Below, piece after piece: positions 52,584-62,577 of a stretch of DNA of 64,000 bases. Source of the DNA: Haloarchaeobius iranensis (GTDB lineage Archaea > Halobacteriota > Halobacteria > Halobacteriales > Natrialbaceae); NCBI RefSeq assembly GCF_900103505.1, contig NZ_FNIA01000006.1, positions 1 to 64,000 on the forward strand, read 5' to 3'. The notes beneath the pieces are model-generated. The model saw only the letters and a program-made list of their open reading frames with translations, did not search any database and was not told where the DNA came from. How positions within the stretch are numbered: the first letter of the stretch is position 1; each line of letters begins with the position of its first letter. A program made the translations under genes and the position numbers.

Positions 52584-53666
52584 ATGAGACGCAGAGCGTT
52601 CCTGAGTGGTGCAGGGTCGGCGGGGGCACTCGCACTCGCGGGCTGTCTGACCCAGGGCGGTGGTGGCGGGGAGCCGAGCGGCACACTGACGGTCGCGACG
52701 TACGAGTCGTTCGTCGACTCGCCGTCGTCCAGCCCCGGTGGGTGGATAAAGCAGAACTTCGAGGCCGAGTACGACGACGTGACCGTCGAGTACGTGACGC
52801 CCGAGAACGGCGTCACGAACTACGTCCAGCGGAAGCAACAGGGCGCGCCGGTCGAGGCCGACGTCTACGTCGGGCTGAACGTGGACGACCTCGTGACCAT
52901 CGACGCCACGCTCGGCGACGACACGCGGCTGTTCCGCGAGCTCGACCGCGACTTCGTCTCGAACGCCGAGCACCTCCGTCCCGAGCTGGAGTTCGGCGAC
53001 CCCAAGAGCCGCGTCCTCCCGTACGACACCGGCTACATCAGCCTCGTCTACGACGAGGAGGCGGTCGACGAGCCGGCGACGTTCGACGACCTGACCAGCC
53101 CGGCGTACGAAGGGACGCTCCTCGCACAGAACGCCCAGAGCGCGGACTCGGGACAGGCCTTCCTCCTCTGGACCATCAACGAGTTCGGCGCGGACGGCTA
53201 CCTCGACTACTGGCGCGACCTCCAGGCGAACGACGTGCGTATCCTCGGGAGCTGGTGGGACGCCTACAGCGCCTACCTCGAGTCCGAGCGCCCGATGGTC
53301 GTCTCCTACTCCACCGACCAGGTGTTCGCCAACGAGGACGACCTCCCGATGAGCCGGCACCGGATCGGCTTCCTCGAGGACCAGGGCTACGCCAACCCCG
53401 AGGGGATGGCCGTCGTCGAGGACTCCGGGAACGTCGACCTGGCCACGGACTTCTTGAACTTCATGCTCCGCGGCGAGACCCAGGCCGAAATCGCGGTCCA
53501 GAACGTCCAGTTCCCCGCCGTGACCGACGACCAGGTCGACCTCGACGACTCGTTCGCCCAGTACGCCCACCGCCCGCCCGAGGCCGTCTCCTTCGGCTAC
53601 GAGGAGCTCGAGGGCAACCTCTCGGGATGGGTTGACGAGTGGGCACGCACCATCGCGAGCAACTAA
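52584..53666 (+). CDS. thiB: Thiamine ABC transporter, substrate-binding lipoprotein
   Basis: 360 aa with a Tat lipoprotein signal (RRRAFLSGAGSAGALALAGC). The mature protein has ThiB-type segments: GTLTVATYESFVDSP, ADVYVGLNVDDLV and RVLPYDTGYISLVYDEE. ATG at 52584 preferred to the earlier in-frame start. First gene of a three-gene unit with permease (25 nt downstream) and ATPase. I looked for a TPP riboswitch upstream and saw none. Confidence 0.88.
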   Translation: MRRRAFLSGAGSAGALALAGCLTQGGGGGEPSGTLTVATYESFVDSPSSSPGGWIKQNFEAEYDDVTVEYVTPENGVTNYVQRKQQGAPVEADVYVGLNVDDLVTIDATLGDDTRLFRELDRDFVSNAEHLRPELEFGDPKSRVLPYDTGYISLVYDEEAVDEPATFDDLTSPAYEGTLLAQNAQSADSGQAFLLWTINEFGADGYLDYWRDLQANDVRILGSWWDAYSAYLESERPMVVSYSTDQVFANEDDLPMSRHRIGFLEDQGYANPEGMAVVEDSGNVDLATDFLNFMLRGETQAEIAVQNVQFPAVTDDQVDLDDSFAQYAHRPPEAVSFGYEELEGNLSGWVDEWARTIASN

Positions 53667-53691
53667 CTCGAGGGGGCGAGTTCGGGGAGCC

Positions 53692-55578
53692 ATGAGCCGG
53701 CGCGAGTGGACCGGACTGTCCGCGGACCGCACACTCCGCAGCCTCGCCGTCGCGGCCACCGTCGTGACCGCGGGCGTCCTCCTGCTCGTGCTCTACTTCC
53801 CGGTCGGGCTGGTGTTCGCCGAGGCGTTCGGCGGTTCCAGGCCGCTCGACTCCTTCGCGAGCACCCTCACCGACCCGTTCTACACCGGCGTCCTCGCGGA
53901 GCTGTTCGCCCGGCCGTTCGCCGTCGGGGTCCACCTCGACAACGTTGGCTCGTGGTTCGCCGGCGTCTCGGTCGGCCCAGGCGGCGTGGACACCCCGCCG
54001 CTCAGCAAGGGGCTCTTCGGGTTCACCGCCTACCAGGCCGTGCTGTCGACGCTCGCCAGCGTCGCCATCGGCCTACCCGGTGCGTACGTCCTCGCGAACT
54101 ACGAGTTCCGGGGGCGACGCACCCTCCGCTCGCTGACCATCGTCCCCTTCGTCCTTCCGGGCATCATGGTCGCGAGCGGCTTCTACGCGGCGTTCGGGCA
54201 GGCCGGCCTGCTGAACGACGTGCTCGCGCTCGTGGGGGTCGGTCCACAGCGACTCATCGAGACGAACCCGCTGTTCGTCGTGATTCTCGCCCACGCGTTC
54301 TACAACGCGCCGCTGGTCGCCCGGGTCGCGACGGCGGCCTGGGAGTCCGTCGACTACCGGGCCGTCGAGACCGCCCGGAGCCTCGGCGCGACCCGCCGCC
54401 GCGCGTTCCGCGACGTGGTGCTCCCGCAGCTGACGCCGGCCATCGCGACCGGTGCGCTCCTGACGTTCCTCTTTACCTTCCTCACGTTCCCCATCGTCCT
54501 CGCCATCGGCGGTCTCGAACTGGCGACGGTCGAGGTCTGGGTGTACTACCAGCTCACGGAGGTGCTCGCGTTCGAGGAGGCCGCGACGCTCGCCGTGCTG
54601 GAGACGGCCATCTCGCTCGGCGTGACCTACGCCTACCTGCGCTACGAGTCGGCCCAGCGCGCCGCGAACCCCGGCGAGGGGCCGCCACGCGAGCCGCTGT
54701 TCGGCCGTGCGAGCGACGCCGCCGGCTCCTGGCTCGCACGCAGCCGTGTCGTCGGGGCGCTCGACGCCCGCCGGCTCGCTATCGCGGGCTACACCCTCGT
54801 CGTGGTCGTCCTGTTCGTCGGCCCGCTCGGGGCGATGGTGCTGGAAGGGCTCACCGACGGCAGCGGGCTCACGCTCCGGCACTACGAGTTCCTGCTGCAG
54901 CGGCAGGCGTCGGGCGCGAGCTTCCAGACCAAGCCCCTGCCGGCCATCCGGAACTCGCTCGTGTTCGGCGTCGCGACGGTCGCCGTTGCCCTCCCGATGG
55001 GGCTCGTCGTCTCCGTGGCCAGCACCGGCGAGGGGCGCTGGCGCTCGCTGCTCGAGACGGCGACGATGCTCCCGTTCGCCGTCTCCGGCATCGTCTTCGG
55101 CATCGGCCTGCTCCGCGGGCTCGTCTTCGGCATCTCGCTCCCGGGCGGCTGGCGGTTCGTCATCACGGGCGGGGTCGCCATCGTCGCCGCCCACGCCGTC
55201 GCCGCCTACCCGTTCGTCGTGCGCAACGTCGCGCCACAGCTCGCGGGCGTCGACCCCCGCCTCGTGGAGTCCGCTCGGAGCCTCGGCGCGAGCCGGGTGC
55301 GGGCGTTCCTCGACGTCGAGCTCCGGCTGGCCGCGACCGGCCTCGTTGCCGGGGCCGCGTTCGCGTTCGCCATCAGCATCGGCGAGTTCGATTCGACGGT
55401 GATTTTGGCGAGCGACGTCGCTGGCGACACAGTGACCTACACGATGCCGGTCGCCGTCGAGCGCTACCTCGGCCGTCGCTTCGGGCCCGCGATGGCCATG
55501 GGCACGGTGCTGCTCGTCGTCACCGCCGTCAGCTTCGTCGTGGTCGACCGCCTCGGTGGGAGGGTCGAGCGTGGCTGA
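53692..55578 (+). CDS. thiP: Thiamine-type ABC transporter, fused permease
   Basis: 628 aa with two tandem permease modules and about twelve helices, as in ThiP and the iron FbpB family. EAA-like loops are in both halves: ETARSLGATRRRAFRDVVLP and ESARSLGASRVRAFLDVELR, each of which docks to the ATPase. ATG at 53692. The stop overlaps the next start by 8 nt. Confidence 0.9.
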   Translation: MSRREWTGLSADRTLRSLAVAATVVTAGVLLLVLYFPVGLVFAEAFGGSRPLDSFASTLTDPFYTGVLAELFARPFAVGVHLDNVGSWFAGVSVGPGGVDTPPLSKGLFGFTAYQAVLSTLASVAIGLPGAYVLANYEFRGRRTLRSLTIVPFVLPGIMVASGFYAAFGQAGLLNDVLALVGVGPQRLIETNPLFVVILAHAFYNAPLVARVATAAWESVDYRAVETARSLGATRRRAFRDVVLPQLTPAIATGALLTFLFTFLTFPIVLAIGGLELATVEVWVYYQLTEVLAFEEAATLAVLETAISLGVTYAYLRYESAQRAANPGEGPPREPLFGRASDAAGSWLARSRVVGALDARRLAIAGYTLVVVVLFVGPLGAMVLEGLTDGSGLTLRHYEFLLQRQASGASFQTKPLPAIRNSLVFGVATVAVALPMGLVVSVASTGEGRWRSLLETATMLPFAVSGIVFGIGLLRGLVFGISLPGGWRFVITGGVAIVAAHAVAAYPFVVRNVAPQLAGVDPRLVESARSLGASRVRAFLDVELRLAATGLVAGAAFAFAISIGEFDSTVILASDVAGDTVTYTMPVAVERYLGRRFGPAMAMGTVLLVVTAVSFVVVDRLGGRVERG

Positions 55579-56593
55579 GCTCACCCTCGAGGGCGTCTCA
55601 GTCAGCTACGGCGACGCGGTCGCGCTCTCGGACGTACACCTCGACGTAGCCGACGGCGAGTTCTTCACCCTCGTCGGTCCCTCCGGCTGCGGCAAGACCA
55701 CGACCCTGCGGAGCATCGCGGGCTTCGAGACGCCCGACACCGGCGAGCTCCGCTTCGGCGGCCGGGAGATGACCGGCGTCCCGCCGGAGGAGCGCGACGT
55801 GGGCGTCGTCTTCCAGAACTACGCGCTGTTCCCGCACATGAGCGTCGCCGAGAACATCGGCTACGGGTTGCGCTTCCACCCCGTCGACGACCCCGAGGCC
55901 CGCGTCGCCGAACTCCTCTCCCTCGTCGACCTCGACGGCTTCGGCGACCGCGACCCGACCGAACTCTCTGGCGGCCAGCAACAGCGTGTCTCGCTCGCGC
56001 GTGCACTCGCCCCCGAACCAGACGTGCTCCTCCTCGACGAGCCGATGAGCGCGCTCGACGCCCGCCTCCGCGAGGAGCTCCGGCGCGAGGTGAGACGCAT
56101 CCAGACGGACCTCGGCATCACCACCGTCTACGTCACCCACGACCAGGAGGAGGCGCTCGCCGTCTCCGACCGCGTCGCCGTCATGCACGACGGCCGCGTC
56201 GAGCAGGTCGGCACCCCCCGCGAGGTGTACCACGAGCCGGCGAGCCGGTTCGTCGCGTCGTTCGTCGGCGAGAACAACCTGTTCGACGGCGAGCGCGTCG
56301 ACGGCGGCGTCCGCGTCGACGGCACCACGTTCACCGTCGACGGCCTCGACGCCGCCGGTCGGGACACCGGCGGCCACGCCACCCTCTGCGTGCGTCCGGA
56401 ACACCTCCGGCGGGACGCCGCCGAGAACCGCTTCGCCCTCACCGTCGAGCAGTCCGAGTTCCTCGGCGAGGCGACCCGCGTCCACTGCGACTGGGACGGC
56501 CGGACGGTCGTCTGGCGCACCGACCGCAGGGTGCCCGAGCGCGGTGCGGCGGTGACGCTCGGGTTCGCGCCCGAACACGGTCGACTGCTGTAG
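55571..56593 (+). CDS. thiQ: Thiamine-type ABC transporter, ATPase
   Basis: 340 aa from a GTG at 55571. Walker A GPSGCGKTT, signature LSGGQQQRVS, Walker B LLLDEPMSALDA and the H-loop THDQEEAL are intact. A C-terminal TOBE-like domain of about 90 residues follows, as in Fbp/Pot-type ATPases, so the importer might instead carry iron or polyamine; the binding protein argues for thiamine. Confidence 0.9.
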   Translation: MAELTLEGVSVSYGDAVALSDVHLDVADGEFFTLVGPSGCGKTTTLRSIAGFETPDTGELRFGGREMTGVPPEERDVGVVFQNYALFPHMSVAENIGYGLRFHPVDDPEARVAELLSLVDLDGFGDRDPTELSGGQQQRVSLARALAPEPDVLLLDEPMSALDARLREELRREVRRIQTDLGITTVYVTHDQEEALAVSDRVAVMHDGRVEQVGTPREVYHEPASRFVASFVGENNLFDGERVDGGVRVDGTTFTVDGLDAAGRDTGGHATLCVRPEHLRRDAAENRFALTVEQSEFLGEATRVHCDWDGRTVVWRTDRRVPERGAAVTLGFAPEHGRLL

Positions 56594-56625
56594 GAGGGCT
56601 CGACGAACCGGCACCCGACCGGTGC

Positions 56626-56985
56626 TCACTCCAGCGGAATCGAGATCTCGACGCTGTCGTACCGCACCGCCGCCCGCTCGACGCGCCCGTTCTCGTCCGG
56701 GTCGACCCGCACGAGCCCGAACCGCTCGAGCACGTTCAGCGCGTCGGCGATCTCGTCCTCGTCGCGGTCGAGCACGCCAGCGAGGTCCGCAACCGTGGTC
56801 GGTTCGTCACTCCCGAGCTCCCGGAGGAGTCGGACGTTCGCCGGGGCGAACAGCCGTGCGAGTTCGGCCTCGCTCCGGACGCTGAGCGCGTCGGCGGTCC
56901 CTCCGTCGATGCGCTGGTAGAACTCGTCCGCGGACTCGAGCCGAACCCGGAAGGGCTCCCCGTCCGCGTCACGCTGACTGGCCAT
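56626..56985 (-). CDS. Winged-helix transcription regulator
   Basis: 119 aa. A winged helix is clear in the middle and C-terminal part (LRELGSDEPTTVADLAGVLDRDEDEIADALNVLERFGLVRV). The N-terminus (FRVRLESADEFYQRID) resembles haloarchaeal MarR-like regulators. A TATA box GTTTAAATC (57012-57020 on the minus strand) sits 27 nt ahead, so the mRNA is probably leaderless. Converges on thiQ; control of the thi genes is only a guess. Confidence 0.8.
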   Translation of the reverse strand: MASQRDADGEPFRVRLESADEFYQRIDGGTADALSVRSEAELARLFAPANVRLLRELGSDEPTTVADLAGVLDRDEDEIADALNVLERFGLVRVDPDENGRVERAAVRYDSVEISIPLE

Positions 56986-57025
56986 ATCCTCAGAGGAACT
57001 CGCGCATGGTGATTTAAACCTTGCC

Positions 57026-58315
57026 CTAACTAGATGCCGCCGTACTGGCCGTGTCCGCCGTCGCGTTCGGCGGGTGGATACGGACGCCACCCCCGTCGGT
57101 CGCCGTGGCGCTCGCGCCCTCGACGAACACCTCGGGACCGACGAACAGCACGACGGTCGCCGAGTCGACGCGGACGACGCGGAAGCTCGCCTCGGTGACG
57201 TTCCCGGCGGTGGTGTTCGAAACGTGGTCCGCGATGGCCTGCTCGAACTCGTCGGCGTCGCGCTCGGTGTCCCAGCGCGTGACCCAGGCGTCGCCGGTGC
57301 CGTCGAGCGAGCCGAACGTGACCCTGGTGTCGTTGCCCCAGCCCGTCGCGGCGGTGTCGGCGCGCGAGTCGGAGAGGTGGGCCGTCAGCACCGCGTAGGT
57401 CCAGAGCTCCCCGCGGCGATTCGGGCCACCGGGTCCGGGCTCGCGGACGACGCTCCAGTTCTCGGTCCCGGTCGGGGTCACCGAGAGCGCCGCGGGTGGC
57501 TCCTCGGTTGGCGAGTAGTTGTGCCGGAGCTGTTCGGTGGTGTTCGGCGGGTTCTCGTAGACGGTCCCGAGGGTCGCCGGGTCGTCGATACGGGCGGCGA
57601 TGTAGCGCGCGCCGACGCAGTACGGGGCGAAGGTCAGCTTCGTCGCCGCGTCGCCCGACTCGTACCGCTCGCAGACGCGCTGTCGGTCCGACGCCGTCTC
57701 GCCGTAGCGCTCGACGTACGCCGTCGCGACGTAGCTCGCACCGCCCTCGCTGAGTGCGTGTGCCGCCGCGGGAGACTGCAGGGAGAGCCGTTGTACAGCC
57801 TCGTGCCAGCCACGCTGGTACTGGACGGCGTGAGCGTACTCGTGGACGAGCACCGAGCGGACGGTCGGTGCCGTCGCGCGGTCGGAGAGACCCAGCCGGA
57901 CCTCGTCACCGGTCGATGCGATTCCCGTGACACCCCACTCGTTCGTCCACGACCCGTTCGGGACGCCGAGTTTCCGAGCGAACCCGGGCGACGGTTCGGG
58001 TACGTTCCGGCGTACGGAGCCGTCGTCGACCCGGGTCCGCGGTCGCTCTGCGTCGACGTCGAGCAGGACTTCGAGCCGCTCGAAGGTGTGCGACTGGGTC
58101 ACCGGGAGCAGTTCGTCGCCCCCGGTGTCGCCGTCGGCTGCGGTTGTGGTGGCGGTGGTTCGCTCGACGGCGGTCGGCTCGGTCGTCGTCGGTGCGACGG
58201 CCGTCGCGTCCCCTTCGTCGGTCGTCCCGGTCGGCTGGTCGGCGACGGGTGCGCCACAGCCGGCGAGGACGAGGAGGAGACAGCAGGCGAGCCGTCGGAG
58301 TGGAGGGCTCCGCAT
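57026..58315 (-). CDS. HExxH zinc-protease-like lipoprotein
   Basis: 429 aa. Lipoprotein signal (LACCLLLVLAGC, lipid Cys 20, without twin arginines), Thr/Ala-rich linker, then a globular domain with VLVHEYAHAVQYQ (HExxH at 158-162) and LSEGGASYVATAY about 30 residues later, which provides a Glu and suits a gluzincin-type zinc protease. Many Asn-glycosylation sequons. The C-terminal 150 residues are mixed and unassigned. The substrate is unknown. Confidence 0.8.
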   Translation of the reverse strand: MRSPPLRRLACCLLLVLAGCGAPVADQPTGTTDEGDATAVAPTTTEPTAVERTTATTTAADGDTGGDELLPVTQSHTFERLEVLLDVDAERPRTRVDDGSVRRNVPEPSPGFARKLGVPNGSWTNEWGVTGIASTGDEVRLGLSDRATAPTVRSVLVHEYAHAVQYQRGWHEAVQRLSLQSPAAAHALSEGGASYVATAYVERYGETASDRQRVCERYESGDAATKLTFAPYCVGARYIAARIDDPATLGTVYENPPNTTEQLRHNYSPTEEPPAALSVTPTGTENWSVVREPGPGGPNRRGELWTYAVLTAHLSDSRADTAATGWGNDTRVTFGSLDGTGDAWVTRWDTERDADEFEQAIADHVSNTTAGNVTEASFRVVRVDSATVVLFVGPEVFVEGASATATDGGGVRIHPPNATADTASTAASS

Positions 58316-58368
58316 GGCACCCCATGGCCCTAACCGTCGGAAATGGCTTACGAAAACAGGGTCCGCAG

Positions 58369-59067
58369 TCAGCCCAGCCGCGCCACGAGGTCGGCCCCTT
58401 CGACGTAGGGGATGCCCTCGCGGTCGGCGTAGGCGCGGGCGTCGGCAGGGGTGAGCGCGCCGCCGGTCTCGTCGTCGAGCATCTCGCAGACGACGACGGC
58501 GGGGGCGACGCCGGCCGCCTCGGCGAGCGCGACGCCGAGTTCGGTGTGGCCGAGGCGGTGGTCGAGCAGGCCGGGGGCGGCCCGGAGGAGGTGGACGTGG
58601 CCGGGGGCGCGGAACTCCTCGACGAACGGGAAGCCGTCGGGGTCGGCCGCGGCCTCCGCGAGCTTCGTGATGGTGAGCGCGCGGTCCTCGTCGGGGATGC
58701 CGGTGAAGGTGTCGCGGTGGTTCACCGTCAGCGAGAACGAGGAGCGCTCGTCGTAGTCGAGCTCGTGGTCGGCGGCGAGGGGGTGGTCGAGCGTCTCCTG
58801 CACGAACGGGAGGTCGAAGGCGTCGGCGACGGCGTCGGGCAGCGCGACGCAGACGAGGCCGCCGGCGTCGTTGCGCATCCGGCGGACGGCGGCGGGCGTG
58901 ACGCCGTGGGCGGGGTAGACGAGGTCGGTCTCGCCCTCGCGGTCGGCGGCGTCGTGGATGGCGACGGGCTCGCCGGCGCGGAAGGCCGCGACCGCGCGGT
59001 CCACGTCGTCGGCGTCGACGGGAACGTCGGCGTCGACGTCGCCGTCGTGGTGCTGTGACCGGGTCAT
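58369..59067 (-). CDS. ribB: 3,4-dihydroxy-2-butanone 4-phosphate synthase
   Basis: Converts ribulose-5-phosphate to the four-carbon unit of riboflavin. 232 aa from the ATG at 59067: conserved DAADREGETDL, the active-site MRNDAGGLVCVAL, and RAPGHVHLLRA with GHTELGVALAEAAG. A start 18 nt upstream exists but would overlap the previous gene further. It begins one base after the stop of rbkR, forming an operon. Confidence 0.93.
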   Translation of the reverse strand: MTRSQHHDGDVDADVPVDADDVDRAVAAFRAGEPVAIHDAADREGETDLVYPAHGVTPAAVRRMRNDAGGLVCVALPDAVADAFDLPFVQETLDHPLAADHELDYDERSSFSLTVNHRDTFTGIPDEDRALTITKLAEAAADPDGFPFVEEFRAPGHVHLLRAAPGLLDHRLGHTELGVALAEAAGVAPAVVVCEMLDDETGGALTPADARAYADREGIPYVEGADLVARLG

Positions 59068-59068
59068 C

Positions 59069-59773
59069 TCACTGCTCCCTGACATGGATGGTCACCTCGG
59101 CCTCGTCTCCCAGGTCGAGCGCGTCCCGGAGCTTGTCGGGCGCGATGACCTCCAGCTGGTCCTCGTCGTGGTGGGTGCGCTCGGGGGCGATGGTGTGTGC
59201 GTTCTCGTAGGTGGTCCCGTCGGCGGTCTCGACGGTGGCGGGGTAGCAGACCGCGGGGCCGTACGTGCGCTCGTCGTCCTCCCAGCCGTCGATGTGGGCC
59301 GGCTCGATGGCGGACATCGCGGTGCGCCGGCGGACGCTCTCGTCGTCGAGGTCGACGTTGAGCGTGCCGAGGAACGGCTCGTAGCCCAGCTTCTCCTCGA
59401 ACTGGCGCATGTAGCCGGGCAGGGAGATGTAGTGGCGTCCCTCGCCCATCCCGCTGGTGACGACGCCGGCGAGTTCGACGCTCGTCTCGCCCTCGAAGAC
59501 GCGGCGGTAGTCCTCGTACTCGGCGCGGAGGGCGCGCTCGCCCTCGTCGGTGAGCTGGACCCACTGGCCGTCGCTGACGGTCTCGCGGGTGATGTAGCCG
59601 GCGTCCTCGAGTCGCTGGAGGCGTCGGGAGGCGGTCTGCGTGGAGGCGTCGAGCCGTCCGGCGAGCCCGGAACAGGACACCTTCACCTCGCCGTCGATGG
59701 CGCCGTCGAGCGCGAGGAGCTTCGCGACGGCGAGTTCGTCGTGACCGACCGCGTACGACGCTGTCTCTGACAT
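59069..59773 (-). CDS. rbkR: RbkR: DNA-binding regulator fused to CTP-dependent riboflavin kinase
   Basis: Makes FMN from riboflavin using CTP and also regulates riboflavin genes. 234 aa: N-terminal winged helix (residues 10-75; [28 protein letters not shown]), then the archaeal riboflavin-kinase domain ([37 protein letters not shown]). This fusion is the RbkR family. First gene of the rbkR-ribB operon and preceded by a perfect 20-bp palindrome 30 nt before its ATG. Confidence 0.92.
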   Translation of the reverse strand: MSETASYAVGHDELAVAKLLALDGAIDGEVKVSCSGLAGRLDASTQTASRRLQRLEDAGYITRETVSDGQWVQLTDEGERALRAEYEDYRRVFEGETSVELAGVVTSGMGEGRHYISLPGYMRQFEEKLGYEPFLGTLNVDLDDESVRRRTAMSAIEPAHIDGWEDDERTYGPAVCYPATVETADGTTYENAHTIAPERTHHDEDQLEVIAPDKLRDALDLGDEAEVTIHVREQ

Positions 59774-59802
59774 AGGCTGGGCTTGGAACTCGCACCGGAT
59801 AA

Positions 59803-59822
59803 GCATACCGAATACGGTATGC
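59803..59822. promoter_or_regulatory. Candidate RbkR operator
   Basis: GCATACCG-AATA-CGGTATGC, 8-bp perfect arms with a 4-bp AT centre, centred 40 nt before the rbkR ATG. Autoregulation by RbkR is known for the family; this palindrome is the best candidate site in the region. Confidence 0.65.
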
Positions 59823-59975
59823 GTAACATCTTCGTTATAGCACCGTCACGCAGTCGTGACGGTCGCGTAGAAACAAGACTCGTGTGGAAAGTTGTCGCGA
59901 TATCACTAAAGCGCGTCGGTCACGGCGCGGCACAGGCCAGAACCGTTAACTCGAATCCACACTCGTGTCCGATAA

Positions 59976-62558
59976 GTGAGTAAAGCGACGACGTCACCCA
60001 TCGTCCGGGTGACGCCAGCGGACGGCGACCGACGAGCGCGCTCCCTCGGCGGCCGGTCCGTCAGGTCTGTGCCGGCACACGCCGACGACGACCCGGCCGA
60101 GGTCGCGGAGCGTGCCCTCGCCGACGACCCGTCCTGCGTCGTCTGCGACCACCACGCCGGTCTGGACGGCCTCGCGGTCCTGCGAGCGCTCCGCCGGGCC
60201 GCACCGTCGGTCACGGTGATCCTCTGGACGCCCGAACCGGACGGCGCGGTCGCGAGCGACGCGACCCTCCTCGGTGCCGACACCTACGCGTACGGCGACC
60301 GGCTCACGGACGCCGTCGTCGCGGCCACGACCGACCAACACGGGGCGACAGCCGACGCCGAGGGCGGTCGAGCGAGCGACGCGGGGGCGGCATCAACCTC
60401 AAGCGCGGGCGAGAACCTGCTCGAGCGCATCGACGACGGCTTCTTCGCCATCGACGACGACGGCCGCTTCAGCTACGTCAACAGCCGGGCGGCCGCCCTC
60501 CTCGCCGCCGACCCGGACGACCTCATCGGACAGCCGGTCGCCGACGTGTACGACACCCCCCACGCGGAGCCGTTCCTCGACCGGTACGAGCAGGCGATGG
60601 ACCGACAGGAGACCGCCACGTTCGAGCAGTACTTCGAGCCGCTCGACGCGTGGTTCGAGGTGTCGGCCTACCCCGACGAGGCGGGGCTGTCGGTCTTCTT
60701 CAGCGACATCACCGAGCAGAAACAGCGGGAACGGATGCTCGACGGACTCCTCGACACGACCCGTCGGCTCATGGCCGCCGACGGGAGCACCGCCGTCGCC
60801 GACATCGCCGTCGAGGCGGCGCGTGACGTCCTCGGCTTCGACTACGTCGCCGTCAGGCTGTACGACGAGGAGACGGAGACCCTCGAACTGGTCAGCCGGA
60901 CGGCCACGGTCGTCGAGGAGATGCCGACGCGGCCGACCTACGACGCCGACGAGGGCAACGTCGGGCGCGCGTTCAGCCGGAACCAGACGGTCGAGACCGC
61001 GGTCGACCTCGGCTCGGTGTCGGCGGCGCGCTACCTGCCCCTCGGCGGGTTCGGCGTCATCTCCGTCGGTGCGAGCGACCCCGCGCAGTTCGACGACCTC
61101 CGTCGGGGCGTCCTCGAAGTGCTGGCCGCCAACGCGACCGCCGGGCTCGAGCGGGCCGACCGCGAGACGACGCTCCAGCAGTACGAGCGCGTCCTCGAGA
61201 CGGTCAACGACATGGTGTACGTCCTCGACGAACACGGCCGGCTCGACTACCTCACCCGGCCGCTGGCCGAGTTCCTCGGCTACGAGCGCGAGACGATACT
61301 CGACGAGCACCCGACCCGGTTCATCGCACCAGCCGACAGGAGCTACGTCCAGAACCGCATCGAGCGGCTCGTCGCGGGCACCGAGAGCGACGACGAGACC
61401 TTCGAGGTCCGCCTCGAGACCGCCGGGAGCGAGCTCGTCCCGGTACAGATCGACTCCGCGGTGCTGACCGACGGCGACGACCGGCGCTTCGCCGGCACCG
61501 TCGGCGTCGTCCGCGACATCTCCGACCTCAAGCGCACACGGGAGGAGCTCGAGGCCGAGAACGCGCGGTTCCGGAACCTGTTCGACCACATCCCCGACCC
61601 CGTCTCGGAGGCCCGCTTCGAGGACGGCGAACCAATCGTCACCCGGGTCAACCAGGCGTTCGAGCGCGTCTTCGGCTACGACAGCGACGTGGTCGTCGGT
61701 GGCTCGCTCAACGACCTCATCGTCCCCGACGGGGAGCGCGACCGGGCGCGCCGACTGGACCAGCGCTCGACCCGGGAGCCGGTCGTGACCGAGGAGGTCA
61801 CTCGTCTCACCGCGACGGGCAAGCGTGACTTCCTCTTCCGCGGGGTGAGCTACGAGCGCGAGAACGGGACGCGGGCCGGCTACGCCATCTACACCGACAT
61901 CAGCGCCCAGAAGGACCGGCAGCGCCGCCTCCAGGTCCTGCACACGGTCCTGCGGCACAACCTTCGCACGGAGCTCACCCTGGCACGCGGGCACGCCGAC
62001 CGGCTGGCCGACGAGACCGGGAGCCAGGCCGTGGCCGACCTCCAGAACGCCATCACCGAGATCGAGAACCTGAGCGCGAAGGCCCGAACGCTCGAACGTG
62101 TCGTCGCCGACGAGACCTACCCCGCGGTCGATACGACCGACATCGTCTCGCGTGTGCGGTCCGTCGTCGACCGGTGTCGGACGCGCTATCCCGCGGCGAC
62201 CATCCGGGTCGACCTCCCCGAGCGCGCGGACGCGGTCGCCGACTACCGGCTCGAGCTCGCCATCGAGAACCTGGTCGAGAACTCGGTCGACCACGCGTCT
62301 GACGGCGAGCCCGAGATCGTCGTCGACGTGCGAAACGAGTCGACCGCCGTCCTCGTCACCGTGCGCGACGACGGCCCGGGCATCCCGTCGCACGAACGCG
62401 CGCTGGTCGCCGGCGAGCGCGACATCACCCAGCTCGAACACGGCAGCGGGCTCGGGCTCTGGATCGTCGCGACGGCGATCCGCTCGCTCGGGGGTGAGCT
62501 GACGTTCACCGACGACGCGGCCGGCGCTGCGGTCGAGCTCAGGCTGCACCCCGCGTAG
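59976..62558 (+). CDS. Sensor histidine kinase with receiver-like, PAS and GAF domains
   Basis: 860 aa, GTG start, soluble. Domain order: degenerate receiver (1-115; CVVCDHHAGLDGLAVLRAL), PAS (about 140-255), GAF (about 260-400; FDYVAVRLYDEETETLELVSR), PAS (405-525), PAS (530-645), phosphoacceptor helix with His 661 in LRHNLRTELTLARGHA, and HATPase (750-860; NLVENSVDH, DDGPGIP, GSGLGLWIV). No membrane helices, so it senses an intracellular signal such as redox, light or gas. No cognate regulator is adjacent. Confidence 0.9.
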   Translation: MSKATTSPIVRVTPADGDRRARSLGGRSVRSVPAHADDDPAEVAERALADDPSCVVCDHHAGLDGLAVLRALRRAAPSVTVILWTPEPDGAVASDATLLGADTYAYGDRLTDAVVAATTDQHGATADAEGGRASDAGAASTSSAGENLLERIDDGFFAIDDDGRFSYVNSRAAALLAADPDDLIGQPVADVYDTPHAEPFLDRYEQAMDRQETATFEQYFEPLDAWFEVSAYPDEAGLSVFFSDITEQKQRERMLDGLLDTTRRLMAADGSTAVADIAVEAARDVLGFDYVAVRLYDEETETLELVSRTATVVEEMPTRPTYDADEGNVGRAFSRNQTVETAVDLGSVSAARYLPLGGFGVISVGASDPAQFDDLRRGVLEVLAANATAGLERADRETTLQQYERVLETVNDMVYVLDEHGRLDYLTRPLAEFLGYERETILDEHPTRFIAPADRSYVQNRIERLVAGTESDDETFEVRLETAGSELVPVQIDSAVLTDGDDRRFAGTVGVVRDISDLKRTREELEAENARFRNLFDHIPDPVSEARFEDGEPIVTRVNQAFERVFGYDSDVVVGGSLNDLIVPDGERDRARRLDQRSTREPVVTEEVTRLTATGKRDFLFRGVSYERENGTRAGYAIYTDISAQKDRQRRLQVLHTVLRHNLRTELTLARGHADRLADETGSQAVADLQNAITEIENLSAKARTLERVVADETYPAVDTTDIVSRVRSVVDRCRTRYPAATIRVDLPERADAVADYRLELAIENLVENSVDHASDGEPEIVVDVRNESTAVLVTVRDDGPGIPSHERALVAGERDITQLEHGSGLGLWIVATAIRSLGGELTFTDDAAGAAVELRLHPA

Positions 62559-62577
62559 GCCAGGAGCGTTACTTCCG

